Source: Symbiodinium natans
Lineage: Eukaryota > Sar > Dinophyceae > Suessiales > Symbiodiniaceae
Assembly: GCA_905221605.1 (NCBI GenBank)
Contig: CAJNDS010000126.1
Span: 167,060-220,279, forward strand
Direction: 5' to 3'
Length of the DNA: 53,220 bases
The position numbers and the translations under genes were made by a program. Below, piece by piece: positions 29,199 to 38,387 of this stretch; positions within the stretch are counted from its first letter, which is position 1, and each line of letters begins with the position of its first letter. The notes beneath the pieces were generated by a model. That model saw nothing but the letters and a program-made list of their open reading frames with translations. It did not search any database and had not been told where the DNA came from.

Positions 29199-29600
29199 TG
29201 AATCATCGACAGTTCATCGTCAGAGCTGCTGAGTGGCAGGCGACGCATGTAGATCGAAGCGCTGGGTCAGTAGACCTGGCTCCAATGGCCTTGTGCCACC
29301 CTCGGCCAGCATGGAATATGCTGGGACGGCATGTGCACCAATGTACACCCTTTGTGAGGCCGCGCGCGCGCGCGATCTTCGTGAAAGTCTCACCTAGAAG
29401 GGGACATACAAGCTTCAACTGTCAAATCACAAGGGTTCCCAGGGAAGGTACCACGCAAAAGCCACCCACATCGAAAATCCCCAAGCTCCATGCCGAAGCT
29501 AAAAACTCCCGAGCCCTCAAGATTCAAACCCACACTCTCTTTATAGTCGTTTACCGAAGCCCTAAACTCCTAAACTCCTGATCTTGGCTAGAGAATGGGT
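29199..29600 (+). other. 3' flank of the fibrillarin-like gene
   Basis: No convincing frame. It includes a (CG)n run at about 29361-29373. Likely 3' untranslated or intergenic DNA. Array-like CCCTAAA material resumes at about 29640. Confidence 0.4.
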
Positions 29601-29639
29601 ACTATAGGGCTTGTGCTTCAGGTAGCCTAAACCTTTTGA

Positions 29640-29870
29640 ACTCCCAAACCCTAAAACCCTCAACCCCTAAACCAAACCTGTCGCAGCCCTACGTCCCGTC
29701 TGGCCCGTCAACTACGTAAACTCGACCCGAAACCCCCCAAAAACACCTAAACCCTAGACCCTGAACCCCTAATAGATCCTGAAGCCCTAAACCCCTAAAT
29801 CCCGAAACCCCTATTGAATCCCGAATTAAACCCCAAAACCCCTAACCCGTAAACCTCCAAACCAGAAATC
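29640..29870 (-). repeat. Decayed CCCTAAA field
   Basis: Irregular CCCTAAAC and CCCCTAAA units. Confidence 0.8.
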
Positions 29871-29940
29871 TGGGGGCGAGGGCATGGGAAGCTGAGGGTA
29901 GTTATATGGGCCCTCAATATGGTCCCTTGTTTCCTTTACA

Positions 29941-30006
29941 GGGTTTAGGGTTTAGGGTTCAGGGTTTAGGGTTTAGGGTTTAGGGTTTAGGGTTTAGGGT
30001 TTAGGG
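29941..30006 (+). repeat. TTTAGGG array, about 9 units
   Basis: Near-perfect, with one TTCAGGG. Confidence 0.95.
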
Positions 30007-30151
30007 AAGTATGGGATCCTTGGGTTGTATGGGGCATACCAGGGTTGTATACGGGTCCCATACTAAGGGACCATGGAACTCCCCTAAACCCTACTAAACC
30101 CTCAACCCTCAACCCTAAACCCTAAACCCTTTTCCAAAGACCCTAAACCCT

Positions 30152-30244
30152 GAGGTCGTGAAGGCCTTCAATCTCGGTGGTGCCCCCGGAGTTTCTGCCG
30201 ACATCAAGTTTGAGGAGTTCGGGCTTGAAGCTTTACAACTCTAA
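30152..30244 (+). CDS. Exon-like coding island
   Basis: It begins after CCCTGAG at the edge of CCCTAAA units and reads 30 codons to TAA (VVKAFNLGGAPGVSADIKFE, then EFGLEALQL). Strongly protein-like. The family is not recognised. Confidence 0.45.
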   Translation, partial: EVVKAFNLGGAPGVSADIKFEEFGLEALQL

Positions 30245-30380
30245 ACCGCCTAAGCACTAACCCTAAACCCTAAACCCTAAACCCCAAACCCTAAACCCTA
30301 AACCCTTTCAGGGTTCAGAGCGTTCTTGGATTTAGGGCTTCGTGGGGGGTCGGGGGGGCAGTAGAACCAGAAGCCCGCTA

Positions 30381-30520
30381 GCTTGGAGGTTCATGGCACT
30401 TGTTATCCAAGTATAACTGTACTTATAGGGTTTAGGGTTGAGGGGTACTTCTTTACTTGTTACCCAAGTATAACTGTACTTATAACCCCCTTGGAAGCCC
30501 CTTAAGTGCCCTTAGAATTG
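30381..30520. mobile_element. MITE-2 copy with a telomere-type insertion and 30-bp duplication
   Basis: The left end is CTTGGAGGTTCATGG. The interior segment 30398-30427 is repeated at 30455-30484 (29 of 30 identical), and between them lies GGGTTTAGGGTTGAGGGG. Confidence 0.75.
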
Positions 30521-30543
30521 GGTTTAGGGTGTAGGGTTTAGGG

Positions 30544-30578
30544 TTTAGGCTTTAGGCTTTAGGCTTTAGGCTTTAGGC
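30544..30578 (+). repeat. (TTTAGGC)5 variant telomere block
   Basis: Five exact TTTAGGC units inside TTTAGGG units. Confidence 0.95.
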
Positions 30579-30759
30579 TTTAGGGTTCAGGGTTCAGGGT
30601 TTAGGGTTTAGGGTTTAAGGTTTAATGTTTAGGGTTTAGGGTTTAGGGCCCTGAGGGCATGTGGTCCCCTCGCCTGCTTTCCCCGTCTTCGCTTCTTGTG
30701 TTAGAAGTCAGGATTTGCAGGTTTAGGGTTTGGGGTTTGGGGTATGGGGTTTGGGTTTT

Positions 30760-30860
30760 AAGTTTAGGGTTTAGGGTTTAGGGTTTAGGGTTTAGGGTTT
30801 AGGGTTTAGGGTTTAGGGTTTAGGGTTTAGGCTTAGGGTTTAGGGTTTAGGGTTTAGGCA
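30760..30860 (+). repeat. TTTAGGG array, about 14 units
   Basis: Near-perfect. Confidence 0.95.
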
Positions 30861-31102
30861 CCGTAGAAACCTTAGGGACACCTATGAACCCTGCAAGCCC
30901 CGAAGCCTAGCTCAGGCTTCCGCCTCTTTGTTGATCTGCTGTTTGGGTAGAAACGTAGGGCCAGGAGCAGGCGGGGTAGTAGTCGTCGTCCTCCTCCTCG
31001 TCGTAGTAGTCGTCGTAGTAACCAGTAGCAGTACCTGTAGTATCAGTAGTAGTGGTGGTTGTTGTTGTTCGCCTCATCACAAAATCGCTGTTCTTGTTTC
31101 TC

Positions 31103-31211
31103 CTTTGTGGTACTTTACTGTAACTTTAGTTACCCTTTTTTGAGTTTATTGGGTTTCTTAATAAGGCAGCTAAGATTTTAATTTTTAGCTACCCTTCTGA
31201 GTGCAGCCAAG
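31103..31211 (+). mobile_element. Second introner-like element copy (109 bp, TSD TCTC)
   Basis: From CTTTGTGGTAC to GTGCAGCCAAG, flanked by TCTC at 31099-31102 and 31212-31215. It shares long blocks with 28719-28836 (CTTTACTGTAACTTTAG and CTGAGTGCAGCCAAG). It has no obvious coding flank, so it may be intergenic or in an unrecognised gene. Confidence 0.8.
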
Positions 31212-31297
31212 TCTCCTTGGCAGTCTAGGGTTTAGGCGGTCCCCGGTCGCTGGCTTTACGGTTCAGAGCCGGGGGACATCGACCCGGAGTCCCTAAA

Positions 31298-31399
31298 CCC
31301 TAAACCCCAAACCCCAAACCCCTAAACCCTAAACCCTAAACCCTAAACCCTAAACCCTAAACCCTAAACCCTAAACCCTAAACCCTAAACCCTAAACCC
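31298..31399 (-). repeat. CCCTAAA array, about 14 units
   Basis: Near-perfect after CCCCAAA units. Confidence 0.95.
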
Positions 31400-31514
31400 A
31401 AAGCCGACAATCCCACGAGCCTCTCAGCCCTCCCAGCGCAAAGTCGCCCAAAGGTGACGGTGTCGAAGTACCTGCGGACCGAACGCCCTGGGTTTTTGCA
31501 GATTGGGAAGCAGG
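31400..31514 (+). CDS. Exon-like coding island (frame uncertain)
   Basis: Two frames are open. One reads KVTVSKYLRTERPGFLQIGK. It is flanked by a CCCTAAA array and a TTTAGGG block. The family is unknown. Confidence 0.25.
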
Positions 31515-31889
31515 GTTTAGGGTTTAGGGTTGAGGGTTTAGGGTTTAGGGTTTAGTGTTTCGGGGTTAGGGTTTAGGGTTCCTAAACCCTAAACCCCACA
31601 CCCAATCTCCGAAATGTTGGGCTGACGGGCCATGCGAACTCTCTGGTACTTTGGGCCTCAAAAGGAAGGTCAAAGGACTTGGGAGCTTTGGGTGGCGTCG
31701 GAGGTCAAGGTTTTTGTTGTCGTTTTTTTTTTTTTTTTGTTTTAATGTTTTTCTCTTCAAATTGGCTGCACCCAACCCCAACACTCCCTTCAAAGGCCCA
31801 ACAGGCTTCCGGAAAGCCCGTGCTCACTCGACCCCAGCAATGGGTTTGAGGTTTAGGGTTTCGGATTTAGGGTTTGGGGGTTGAGGGTT

Positions 31890-32440
31890 TAGGGTTAATT
31901 GGCGGGCTAACTTCACTCGTGATGCGCACACTTATAATCTGCTTTACAACGAAGAGTTGTACTTCTTTGCTTGTGTGTCTGCATGTCTGTATGTATGTGT
32001 CCTACGTATGTATACGCATTTACTGGTTCGATTACATGTTTTTTTTATGTTCATATCCTTGCAGATTTCCACATTTGTATAGTTGCATGTTGATGCATGT
32101 CTGTGTCTATGCATTTGCATATTAATACATGGTTTACTCTTGTTTTCCTGGGTGCATATCTATTTATATAGAGAGAGAGAGGGAGAGAGACAGAGAGAGT
32201 GAGTGATTTGTTACTTAAGTGTTTGAAAATCGTGTTTATACACGTACATCTCTATATGTTTACATACCCATCATTTCTGTACTTACGTGTTTGCTTGCTT
32301 GCGCAGAAGATATGTATACGATATATGTACGGACACACGTATGCATATACATAAACATTATCTATACCTAGGTGTATATATGTACATACATATCCATATA
32401 CGTAGATGACTAGCTTGATTGTTGCTTGTAACTACATATT
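31890..32440. other. A/T-rich gap with GA microsatellite
   Basis: TATG/CATA-rich DNA without arrays or a convincing gene. It holds a GA-rich repeat at 32169-32202. Confidence 0.5.
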
Positions 32441-32512
32441 GCCTTGCATGATCCTGACCACAGTCTGCACCGTAGAGGTTGTAAATAGACGCAAAGCGCA
32501 AATGCGTGGCTC

Positions 32513-32596
32513 CCGAAGGACCCCACCAGAAAAACGGTCCGGAGCGTTCCGGAGTGGGAGTTCGATGCCTCCGTCCGCCGCCTCAGGGTGTGTTGA
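32513..32596 (+). CDS. Exon-like coding island
   Basis: 27 codons to TGA (TRKTVRSVPEWEFDASVRRL). A second frame over the same bases is also open, so it is uncertain. The family is unknown. Confidence 0.3.
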   Translation, partial: PKDPTRKTVRSVPEWEFDASVRRLRVC

Positions 32597-32617
32597 GGGC
32601 TTTAGGTAGGGAACCTA

Positions 32618-32737
32618 CAGGGTGGGGCCCCCTTAGTATACTAACTGTAGTTAAGGGACTTATAACCTAACTTAGGCTCCTTATAACCCAATTTAGGGCC
32701 CTTATAACTCTACTTATAACTAGGGGGCCCCACCCTG
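32618..32737. mobile_element. Foldback element with 15-bp ends inside a 13-bp direct repeat
   Basis: CAGGGTGGGGCCCCC at 32618-32632 is exactly inverted at 32723-32737. GGTAGGGAACCTA occurs at 32605-32617 and 32740-32752. The interior contains repeated CTTATAAC motifs. Confidence 0.75.
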
Positions 32738-32821
32738 GAGGTAGGGAACCTAGACCCTAAACCGTAAACCCTAAACCGAGCATGTCGGGCTTCTGCGTGA
32801 TGCTGCGTGAATCCTCAGTTG

Positions 32822-32922
32822 CTTACTTCTCCAACAGCTGAACTTTAAACTTTTTGGGTTCCCTTATTTAGTAGGAATAATAAAGTTTAACCTTTTTTCC
32901 CCTTGGTTATTGGAGAAGTAAG
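32822..32922. mobile_element. MITE-1 copy 4 (101 bp, TSD GTTG)
   Basis: Perfect 13-bp inverted ends and GTTG on both sides (32818-32821 and 32923-32926). Very similar to copy 1. Confidence 0.9.
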
Positions 32923-33339
32923 GTTGACGTGGATGGTGAATTCTCAGTTGACGTGGATTGTTTAGGGTGCAGGCTGTGGCGTCCACAAGCTTAGTTGTCT
33001 GCCGCGCCGTGGGGCTAGTGAGCGTGAATGCAGCGAGCTGATTTATTGCTGCTCCTGCACCTAAGCCTGAGGCCCACTTCCTCAATCCTAGTCGCTCCGA
33101 TTGTCATAAACCGTTTCCCGTGTGTGTTGACTGGGGCAAAAGGCTCCTTGCCCTAGACCCTACATCACACCACGATTCAGAACGCTGCCCACATGATATG
33201 ATGTCCTTATTCTTATTCAGCCCCTACGTTCCAAAGTACCCTAAACCCTAAACCTAAACCCTAAACCCTAAACCCTAAATCCTAAATCCCCCAAGATAGC
33301 CCCTACATCGTCCCTAGGTTCCCGCCTTTAGTCCCTCGC

Positions 33340-33418
33340 ATGTCGGGCAGTGTCAAGGCCGCCATCGAGCACGACTTCGTCACAGCGAGTGCGCGCCTCC
33401 GTTCTGCCGCGCAGTGCG
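33340..33418 (+). CDS. Exon-like island with start codon
   Basis: ATG at 33340 opens 26 codons (MSGSVKAAIEHDFVTASARL, then RSAAQC) ending exactly at GGTTTAG, the start of a 19-unit TTTAGGG array. It could be a first coding exon with a donor in the array. The family is unknown. Confidence 0.4.
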
Positions 33419-33549
33419 GTTTAGGGTTTAGGGTTTAGGGTTTAGGGTTTAGGGTTTAGGGTTTAGGGTTTAGGGTTTAGGGTTTAGGGTTTAGGGTTTA
33501 GGGTTTAGGGTTTAGGGTTTAGGGTTTGGGGTTTAGGGTTTAGGGTTTA
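33419..33549 (+). repeat. TTTAGGG array, about 19 units
   Basis: Near-perfect. Confidence 0.95.
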
Positions 33550-33920
33550 AGGTCCCCCTCCCCATGATTCGCATATTTTGACGGCTTCCCTCAGCCCAAA
33601 GCTCGAAACCCAAAACCCCGAACCCTGCATTACATGCTTGCAAGACATCGAAGTTAAGGATTGGGGACCTTCATCACTTCTTTCTGACCCTAAAGCCTAA
33701 AGCCTAAACCCTAAACCCTAAACCCTAAACCCCAAACCCAAAACCAACCCTGGTTTAACTATGGCTTAGGGTTTCCTCACCAAGCGGCTTTCGTGAAGAA
33801 AGCGGCCACACACACATCCCTGCATCTCCGTCCTGCAGCCCCGAAACCCTCAAACCTAAACACGAAGCCCTGACTCCGAAAACCTTAAAAGCCTAAACCC
33901 CCAAGCCTTTAAACTCCCGA

Positions 33921-34039
33921 AGCTCTTTTGGAAGTCCGTTTGACTTAGTAAGTAGGGTTAGCAAGCTGGGTCATGGGGATTATAAGAGGCAAGAGGGTTT
34001 CTAGGGGCTACTAAGTAGACTTACCAAGTCAAAAGAGCT
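33921..34039. mobile_element. Foldback element with AGCTCTTTTG ends
   Basis: AGCTCTTTTG (33921-33930) pairs with CAAAAGAGCT (34030-34039), and an inner pair TTTGACTTAGTAAGT / ACTTACCAAGTCAAA differs at one position. MITE-like. Confidence 0.6.
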
Positions 34040-34221
34040 TCCAAGCAGGTCACCCAAGTCTCCAAAGCCCAAATCCCAGGTGTGCTCTGTGCTGTTGATC
34101 GCTATGTCTTCGCCGCAGCCCCGGATTTCGGGTTTCTGTTGGGGCTCAGGGCTTAGGAACCCTAAACCCTAAACGCGAGACCCTAAACCCTAAACCCTAA
34201 ACCCTAAACCCTTAAGGGTCT

Positions 34222-34296
34222 CTAGACTGCAAGATCCAAACACTTGCTCCAGGTTGGGACGTCGGCTCCTTCGATGCAGATCTGGCCCGCAGCTGA
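34222..34296 (+). CDS. Exon-like coding island (weak)
   Basis: 24 codons to TGA (DCKIQTLAPGWDVGSFDADL) after CCCTAAA units. The family is unknown. Confidence 0.3.
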   Translation, partial: LDCKIQTLAPGWDVGSFDADLARS

Positions 34297-34399
34297 GATG
34301 GTCTCTGGACTTAGGGGTTGAGGGAGGCTTAGGGTAGAAAGGGTTTAGGGTTTAGGGTTTAGGGTTTAGGGTTTAGGGTTTAGGGTTTAGGGTTTAGGG

Positions 34400-34890
34400 G
34401 TCGGAATAATTACTAATAGTATTCCCTTATGGTCCCTTTGTCATTATACTAACATAGCCCCCAAAACCCTGTTCTAATTGTTAAGGCCCCTATGTTTGGG
34501 TTGAGGGAGGTTTAGGGTAGAATGGGTTTAGGGTTTGTCGGGTTTAGGGTTCAGGGTTGAGGGTTTAGGGTTCAGGGTTGAAGGTTTAGGGTTTAGGGTT
34601 TGCGGTTGAGGGTTGAGGGAGGTTTAGGGCTTAGGGTTTAGGGGTTTAGGGGTTTAGGGTTTAGGGTTTATGGGTCGGAAGAATTACTAATGGTATTCCC
34701 TTATGGTCCCTTTGTCATTCTACTAACATAGCCCCCAAAAACCCTGTTCTAATTGTTAAGGCCCCTATGTTTGGGTTGAGGGAGGTGTAGGGTAGAATGG
34801 GTTTAGGGTTTGTCGGGTTTAGGGTTCAGGGTGAGGGTTTAGGGTTTAGGGTTTGCGGTTGAGGGTTGAGGGAGGTTTAGGGCTCATGGT
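34400..34890. repeat. 274-bp tandem duplication
   Basis: 34400-34625 recurs from 34674 with small indels, including the CGGAAGAATTACTAAT dispersed repeat and the following TTTAGGG/TTGAGGG pattern. Offset about 274 bp. Confidence 0.8.
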
Positions 34891-34895
34891 TTAGG

Positions 34896-35007
34896 GTAGG
34901 GGTTTAGGGTTTAGGGTTTAGGGTTTAGGGTTTAGGGTTTAGGGTTTAGGGTTTAGGGTTTAGGGTTTAGGGTTTAGGGTTTAGGGTTTAGGGTTTAGGG
35001 TTTAGGT
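34896..35007 (+). repeat. TTTAGGG array, about 16 units
   Basis: Perfect units. Confidence 0.95.
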
Positions 35008-35056
35008 GGTTGAAAAGTCGGGCCCAGGCCCTGCACCTTGGCCCTGAGCCCGAGCC

Positions 35057-35107
35057 CTGAACGGCAACAAAGAGTTCAACACCAAAGCTCTCGCAGACAT
35101 GGGGGGG
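35057..35107 (+). CDS. Exon-like coding island (weak)
   Basis: A short frame LNGNKEFNTKALADMGG between arrays. The family is unknown. Confidence 0.25.
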
Positions 35108-35152
35108 GCTTCCGAAAATTTGGTTTAGGGTTTAGGGTTTAGGGTTTAGGGT

Positions 35153-35188
35153 TTAGGGATTAGGGATTAGGGATTAGGGATTAGGGAT
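35153..35188 (+). repeat. (GATTAGG)n variant block
   Basis: Five GATTAGG units directly following TTTAGGG units. Confidence 0.9.
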
Positions 35189-35235
35189 TCTATTTGGGTA
35201 CCCCTATTTGAACATCCACTGAACAATCAGGGAGG

Positions 35236-35416
35236 CAGGGGGGGGGAGGGGAGGGTGTGGGGAGGGGGTGGGGAGGGTGTGGGGAGGGGGTGGGGTGGGG
35301 GTGGGGTGGGGAGGGTGTGGGGAGGGTGTGGGGAGGGGGTGGGGAGGGGGTGGGGAGGGTGTGAGGGTGTGGGGAGGAGGGGGCGGGGAGGGGTGGGGAG
35401 GGGGTGGGGAGGGTGT
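35236..35416 (+). repeat. G-rich minisatellite
   Basis: About 180 bp of GGGGAGGGTGTGGGGAGGGGGT-like units, consisting almost only of G, T and A on this strand. It has strong G-quadruplex potential. The Pro-rich and Gly-rich frames are artefacts. Confidence 0.95.
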
Positions 35417-35656
35417 GGCAGTTGGCGTTTCGAGGGAGGATGTTCATCCCACAAGCCTTACACTTCAAGCCCGAACCGCTAAACCTCTGCAAACCCTGAA
35501 GTTAAAAGCCCTAAAGTTTAACCCCCAAACCCGAAACCCTAAGCCTTGGCAACCCCTAAAGCCTAAGTTCTTAAACCCTCCCCAAAACCCTAGGCCTCTG
35601 CAACCCCTGAAGCCTTAGACTGTAAGCCCTCAACCCCAAATCACTGCTTGCCAGGG

Positions 35657-35818
35657 GACGTCCCGTTGTCCGCACTTAGCGCCCCCTCAATGAGACACCC
35701 TAAACCCTAAACTCTCTCCGAACCCTAAACCCCAAAACCCTAAACCCTAAAACCCTAAACCCTAAACCCTAAGCCTTTAGAGCTTAGGGCTTGCCCAGGC
35801 GACGTCCCGTTGTCCGCA
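35657..35818. repeat. CCCTAAA block flanked by an 18-bp direct repeat
   Basis: GACGTCCCGTTGTCCGCA is exact at 35657-35674 and 35801-35818, with similar bases before it (GCTTGCC.AGG). A degraded CCCTAAA block lies between (about 35690-35775). The right copy lies in an open coding frame. Confidence 0.75.
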
Positions 35819-35905
35819 AGTATGGCCACAGCGACTTCGTCCCGCCCAAGCCGCCTTCGCTCGTCGAGCCCCCGGTTGATTGTTTGGGGCTTTTGCGGGT
35901 TGCGG
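35799..35905 (+). CDS. Exon-like coding island
   Basis: It follows GCCCAG and reads PVVRKYGHSDFVPPKPPSLV, then EPPVDCLGLLRVA, up to GGGTTTAG. The first codons duplicate those at 35657 across the array. Protein-like. The family is not recognised. Confidence 0.45.
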
Positions 35906-36235
35906 GTTTAGGGTTTAGGGTTTAGGGTTTAGGGTTTAGGGTTTAGGGCGAATAAATCCTAGACCCCAAACCAGAAGCCCTAAGCTTTGCGGGCAGGGGG
36001 TATGGTGCTACTGGAGCTTCTGAGACGTGGAGCCGCGTCGCGATCCAGGACAACGGATGTCGGTGCGGGGCAGTTAGTAGCTGACGGAGTTTGCCAGAAG
36101 ATTTCTGGGGGGCCCCCGACCAGAAGTACCTGCAGAACATGGGCCATCAATCGATTTCAGGGGCGGGAGAGAATGGTGAAGGCTTATTCCAGGCCTCTTT
36201 GGCATGTTTTTTTAATTTTGGTGTTTCTGTTTTGG

Positions 36236-36406
36236 GGTTTAGGGTTTAGGGTTAGGGTTTAGGGTTTAGGGTTTAGGGTTTAGGGTTTAGGGTTTAGGGT
36301 TTAGGGTTTAGGGTTTAGGGTTTAGGGTGTAGGGTTTAGGGTTTAGGGTTTAGGGTTTAGGGTTTAGGGTTTAGGGTTTAGGGTTTAGGGTTTAGGGTTT
36401 AGGGTT
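36236..36406 (+). repeat. TTTAGGG array, about 24 units
   Basis: Among the largest arrays in the window, near-perfect. Confidence 0.95.
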
Positions 36407-36410
36407 GGGA

Positions 36411-36499
36411 TGTTCCCCCTTATCTTGACAGTCCTCAATAGGGATTATAGTGTCCCTTATAAGAATCCCGATTAAGGACAACTAGCATAAGGGGGCACA
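36411..36499. mobile_element. Foldback element, GTCCTTAAT family, copy 2
   Basis: TGTTCCCCCTTAT pairs with ATAAGGGGGCACA (12 of 13) and inner arms match 13 of 15. It is bounded on both sides by TTTAGGG. Confidence 0.65.
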
Positions 36500-37090
36500 T
36501 TAGGGTTTAGGGCTTTGGGGGAGTCTCTCTTGGGATCCTGCTGAGTTTTGGGTCTGGGGTTCGTGAGTTTCGGGGGTTCGAACCTAACCCTAGAACCCTA
36601 ACCTTAAGCCCTAAACCCTAGACCCTAGACCCTAAACCCTAACAACCGTTTCAAAACCCCTAAAAACACCCAACCTGAGAACCTACTAAACCCTAAACCC
36701 TAAACCCTAAACCCTAGACGGTCTAAAGCCCCTGAGCCTCCGGGCCCCTCCTGCAACCCCTACATCTTCAAATTCCCCAAAACCCTCGAAGACCTCTAAA
36801 GCCCGAATATTTGCTAAACCCTAAACCCTAAACCCTAAACCCTAAACCCTAAACCCGGCTTAGGGTTGAGGTCTCACGTCACTGCGGCACAAACTGGTGT
36901 CTGAATCGTCGACTCCGGAGTTCAGGCTTAGGGTTTAGGGTGTAGGGTTTAGGGTTTAGGGTTTAGGGTTTAGGGTGTAGGGTTTAGGGTTTAGGGTTTA
37001 GGGTTTGGTTTTTAACGCCTTCAATCCCAGGAGCCCTGAACTTCTGGAACCTCAAAACCCTTAGGGTTCAGGGTTTTTTCGGGTTCAGGC

Positions 37091-37223
37091 TTTAGGCTTT
37101 AGGCTTTAGGCTTTAGGCTTTAGGCTTTAGGCTTTAGGCTTTAGGCTTTAGGCTTTAGGCTTTAGGCTTTAGGCTTTAGGGTTTAGGGTTTAGGGTTTAG
37201 GGTTTAGGGTTTAGGGTTTAGGG
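37091..37223 (+). repeat. (TTTAGGC)12 followed by TTTAGGG units
   Basis: Twelve exact TTTAGGC units (37091-37174) change abruptly to TTTAGGG. Confidence 0.95.
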
Positions 37224-37263
37224 CTTAAACCCTGAAACCTTACCCCCTAAAGCCTTCGCCTAG

Positions 37264-37338
37264 GAGCTGCGCAGTCGATGCGTTCCCCTGGCAGTCAACG
37301 CCCATGACATGCCCTCAGAGGCCGCGCGATTGGCGTAA
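37264..37338 (+). CDS. Exon-like coding island
   Basis: It follows GCCTAG and reads 24 codons to TAA (CVPLAVNAHDMPSEAARLA). The family is unknown. Confidence 0.35.
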   Translation, partial: ELRSRCVPLAVNAHDMPSEAARLA

Positions 37339-37353
37339 AGCTACTGGATCTTA

Positions 37354-37440
37354 CTTGGTAGCCCAGTGGTACCCCTTTGCCCTTTGTTTGGTTCAAGGTT
37401 CCTTTGTAAGCCTGCCCCAACAAAGGGCACCCTCACTAAA
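37354..37440. mobile_element. MITE-3 left part
   Basis: CTTGGTAGCCCAGTGGTACC and the downstream GGTTCAAGG motif match 40551 and 22653. The right end is not clear. Confidence 0.5.
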
Positions 37441-37712
37441 TCCCATGAAGGGATTCTACAAACTACCTAGCCCCTTGAAGGGTCGCTAGAAGGTACCTAA
37501 CCCCCTGAAGGGATTCTACAAGGTACCCTAGCCCTTTAAGGGCTTCCTTTAGGTGCCAAACCCTTCAAGGGATTCTATAAGGTACCTAGCCCCTTGAAGG
37601 CATTCTATGAGGTACCTCACCCCTTTAAGGGATTTAGGGTTTAGGGTTTAGGGTTTAGGGTTTAGGGTTTAGGGTTTAGGGATTCTATACGGTACCTAAT
37701 TCCCTCGGTCCC
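37435..37712 (+). repeat. 31-bp minisatellite interrupted by TTTAGGG
   Basis: About seven units of GGGATTCTAYAAGGTACCTA + GCCCCTTGAAG. The last unit is split at GGGATT by about seven TTTAGGG units (37628-37681), with GGGATT on both sides. Confidence 0.8.
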
Positions 37713-38335
37713 TACTAAGAACAGGGAGGGGTGTAGTGACCGCGGGCTTGCGGCGCTCAGGAAAATCTAGGCCTTGGGGCTTGAGAGTTGAAGGGATCGT
37801 GGGAAGGCAGGGTGGCCTGGGGTTCAGGGTTTCGGGCTTAAGGATTCACTTTTTTGGGCCAAAAGAGGGTTTTGAGGCTGGGGTTCAGGGTTTAGGGTTC
37901 AGGGTTTAGGGTTTAGGCTTTAGGCTTTACGGTCTAGGGTTCCAGGTATTCGAGGACACTTCTCTACAGGCTCCTAAAGTGGAAGCTGCGAAAGCTCGGC
38001 CCTCAGACCTAGAGCCCGTAGCCCTGAAGGGTTTAGGGTTTAGGGTTCTGGGCTTTAAGCCCACAACCCGAAACCCTCCAGGACCTGAAATTGAGAATTG
38101 TGTAGGGGTCCTTTCTTGGACCCAACCTTGTACAACCAGCTTCTTCAATGCCCGCATGGGTCAAATTCACCCAAAGCCCGCCCCGAGGCAGAAAAGACAA
38201 GTCCGCCCAAGACTTTCGCCCAAAACTTTTTGGGGCCCCGAACCCCATGCAATTCAAAGCTGCTTCTACTCCACATTGGTCACAGGGCCCACCAAGATGC
38301 CAAAGCTTTGAAAGAACTAAACCCAAAGCCCTGTC

Positions 38336-38387
38336 TAAACCCTAAACCCTAAACCCTAAACCCTAAACCCTAAACCCTAAACCCTAA
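38336..38387 (-). repeat. CCCTAAA array, about 7 units
   Basis: Near-perfect. Confidence 0.95.

Noticed and set aside
35190-35492. Pro/Thr/His-rich and Gly/Val-rich frames
   Set aside because: They translate the G-rich minisatellite and have no independent support.
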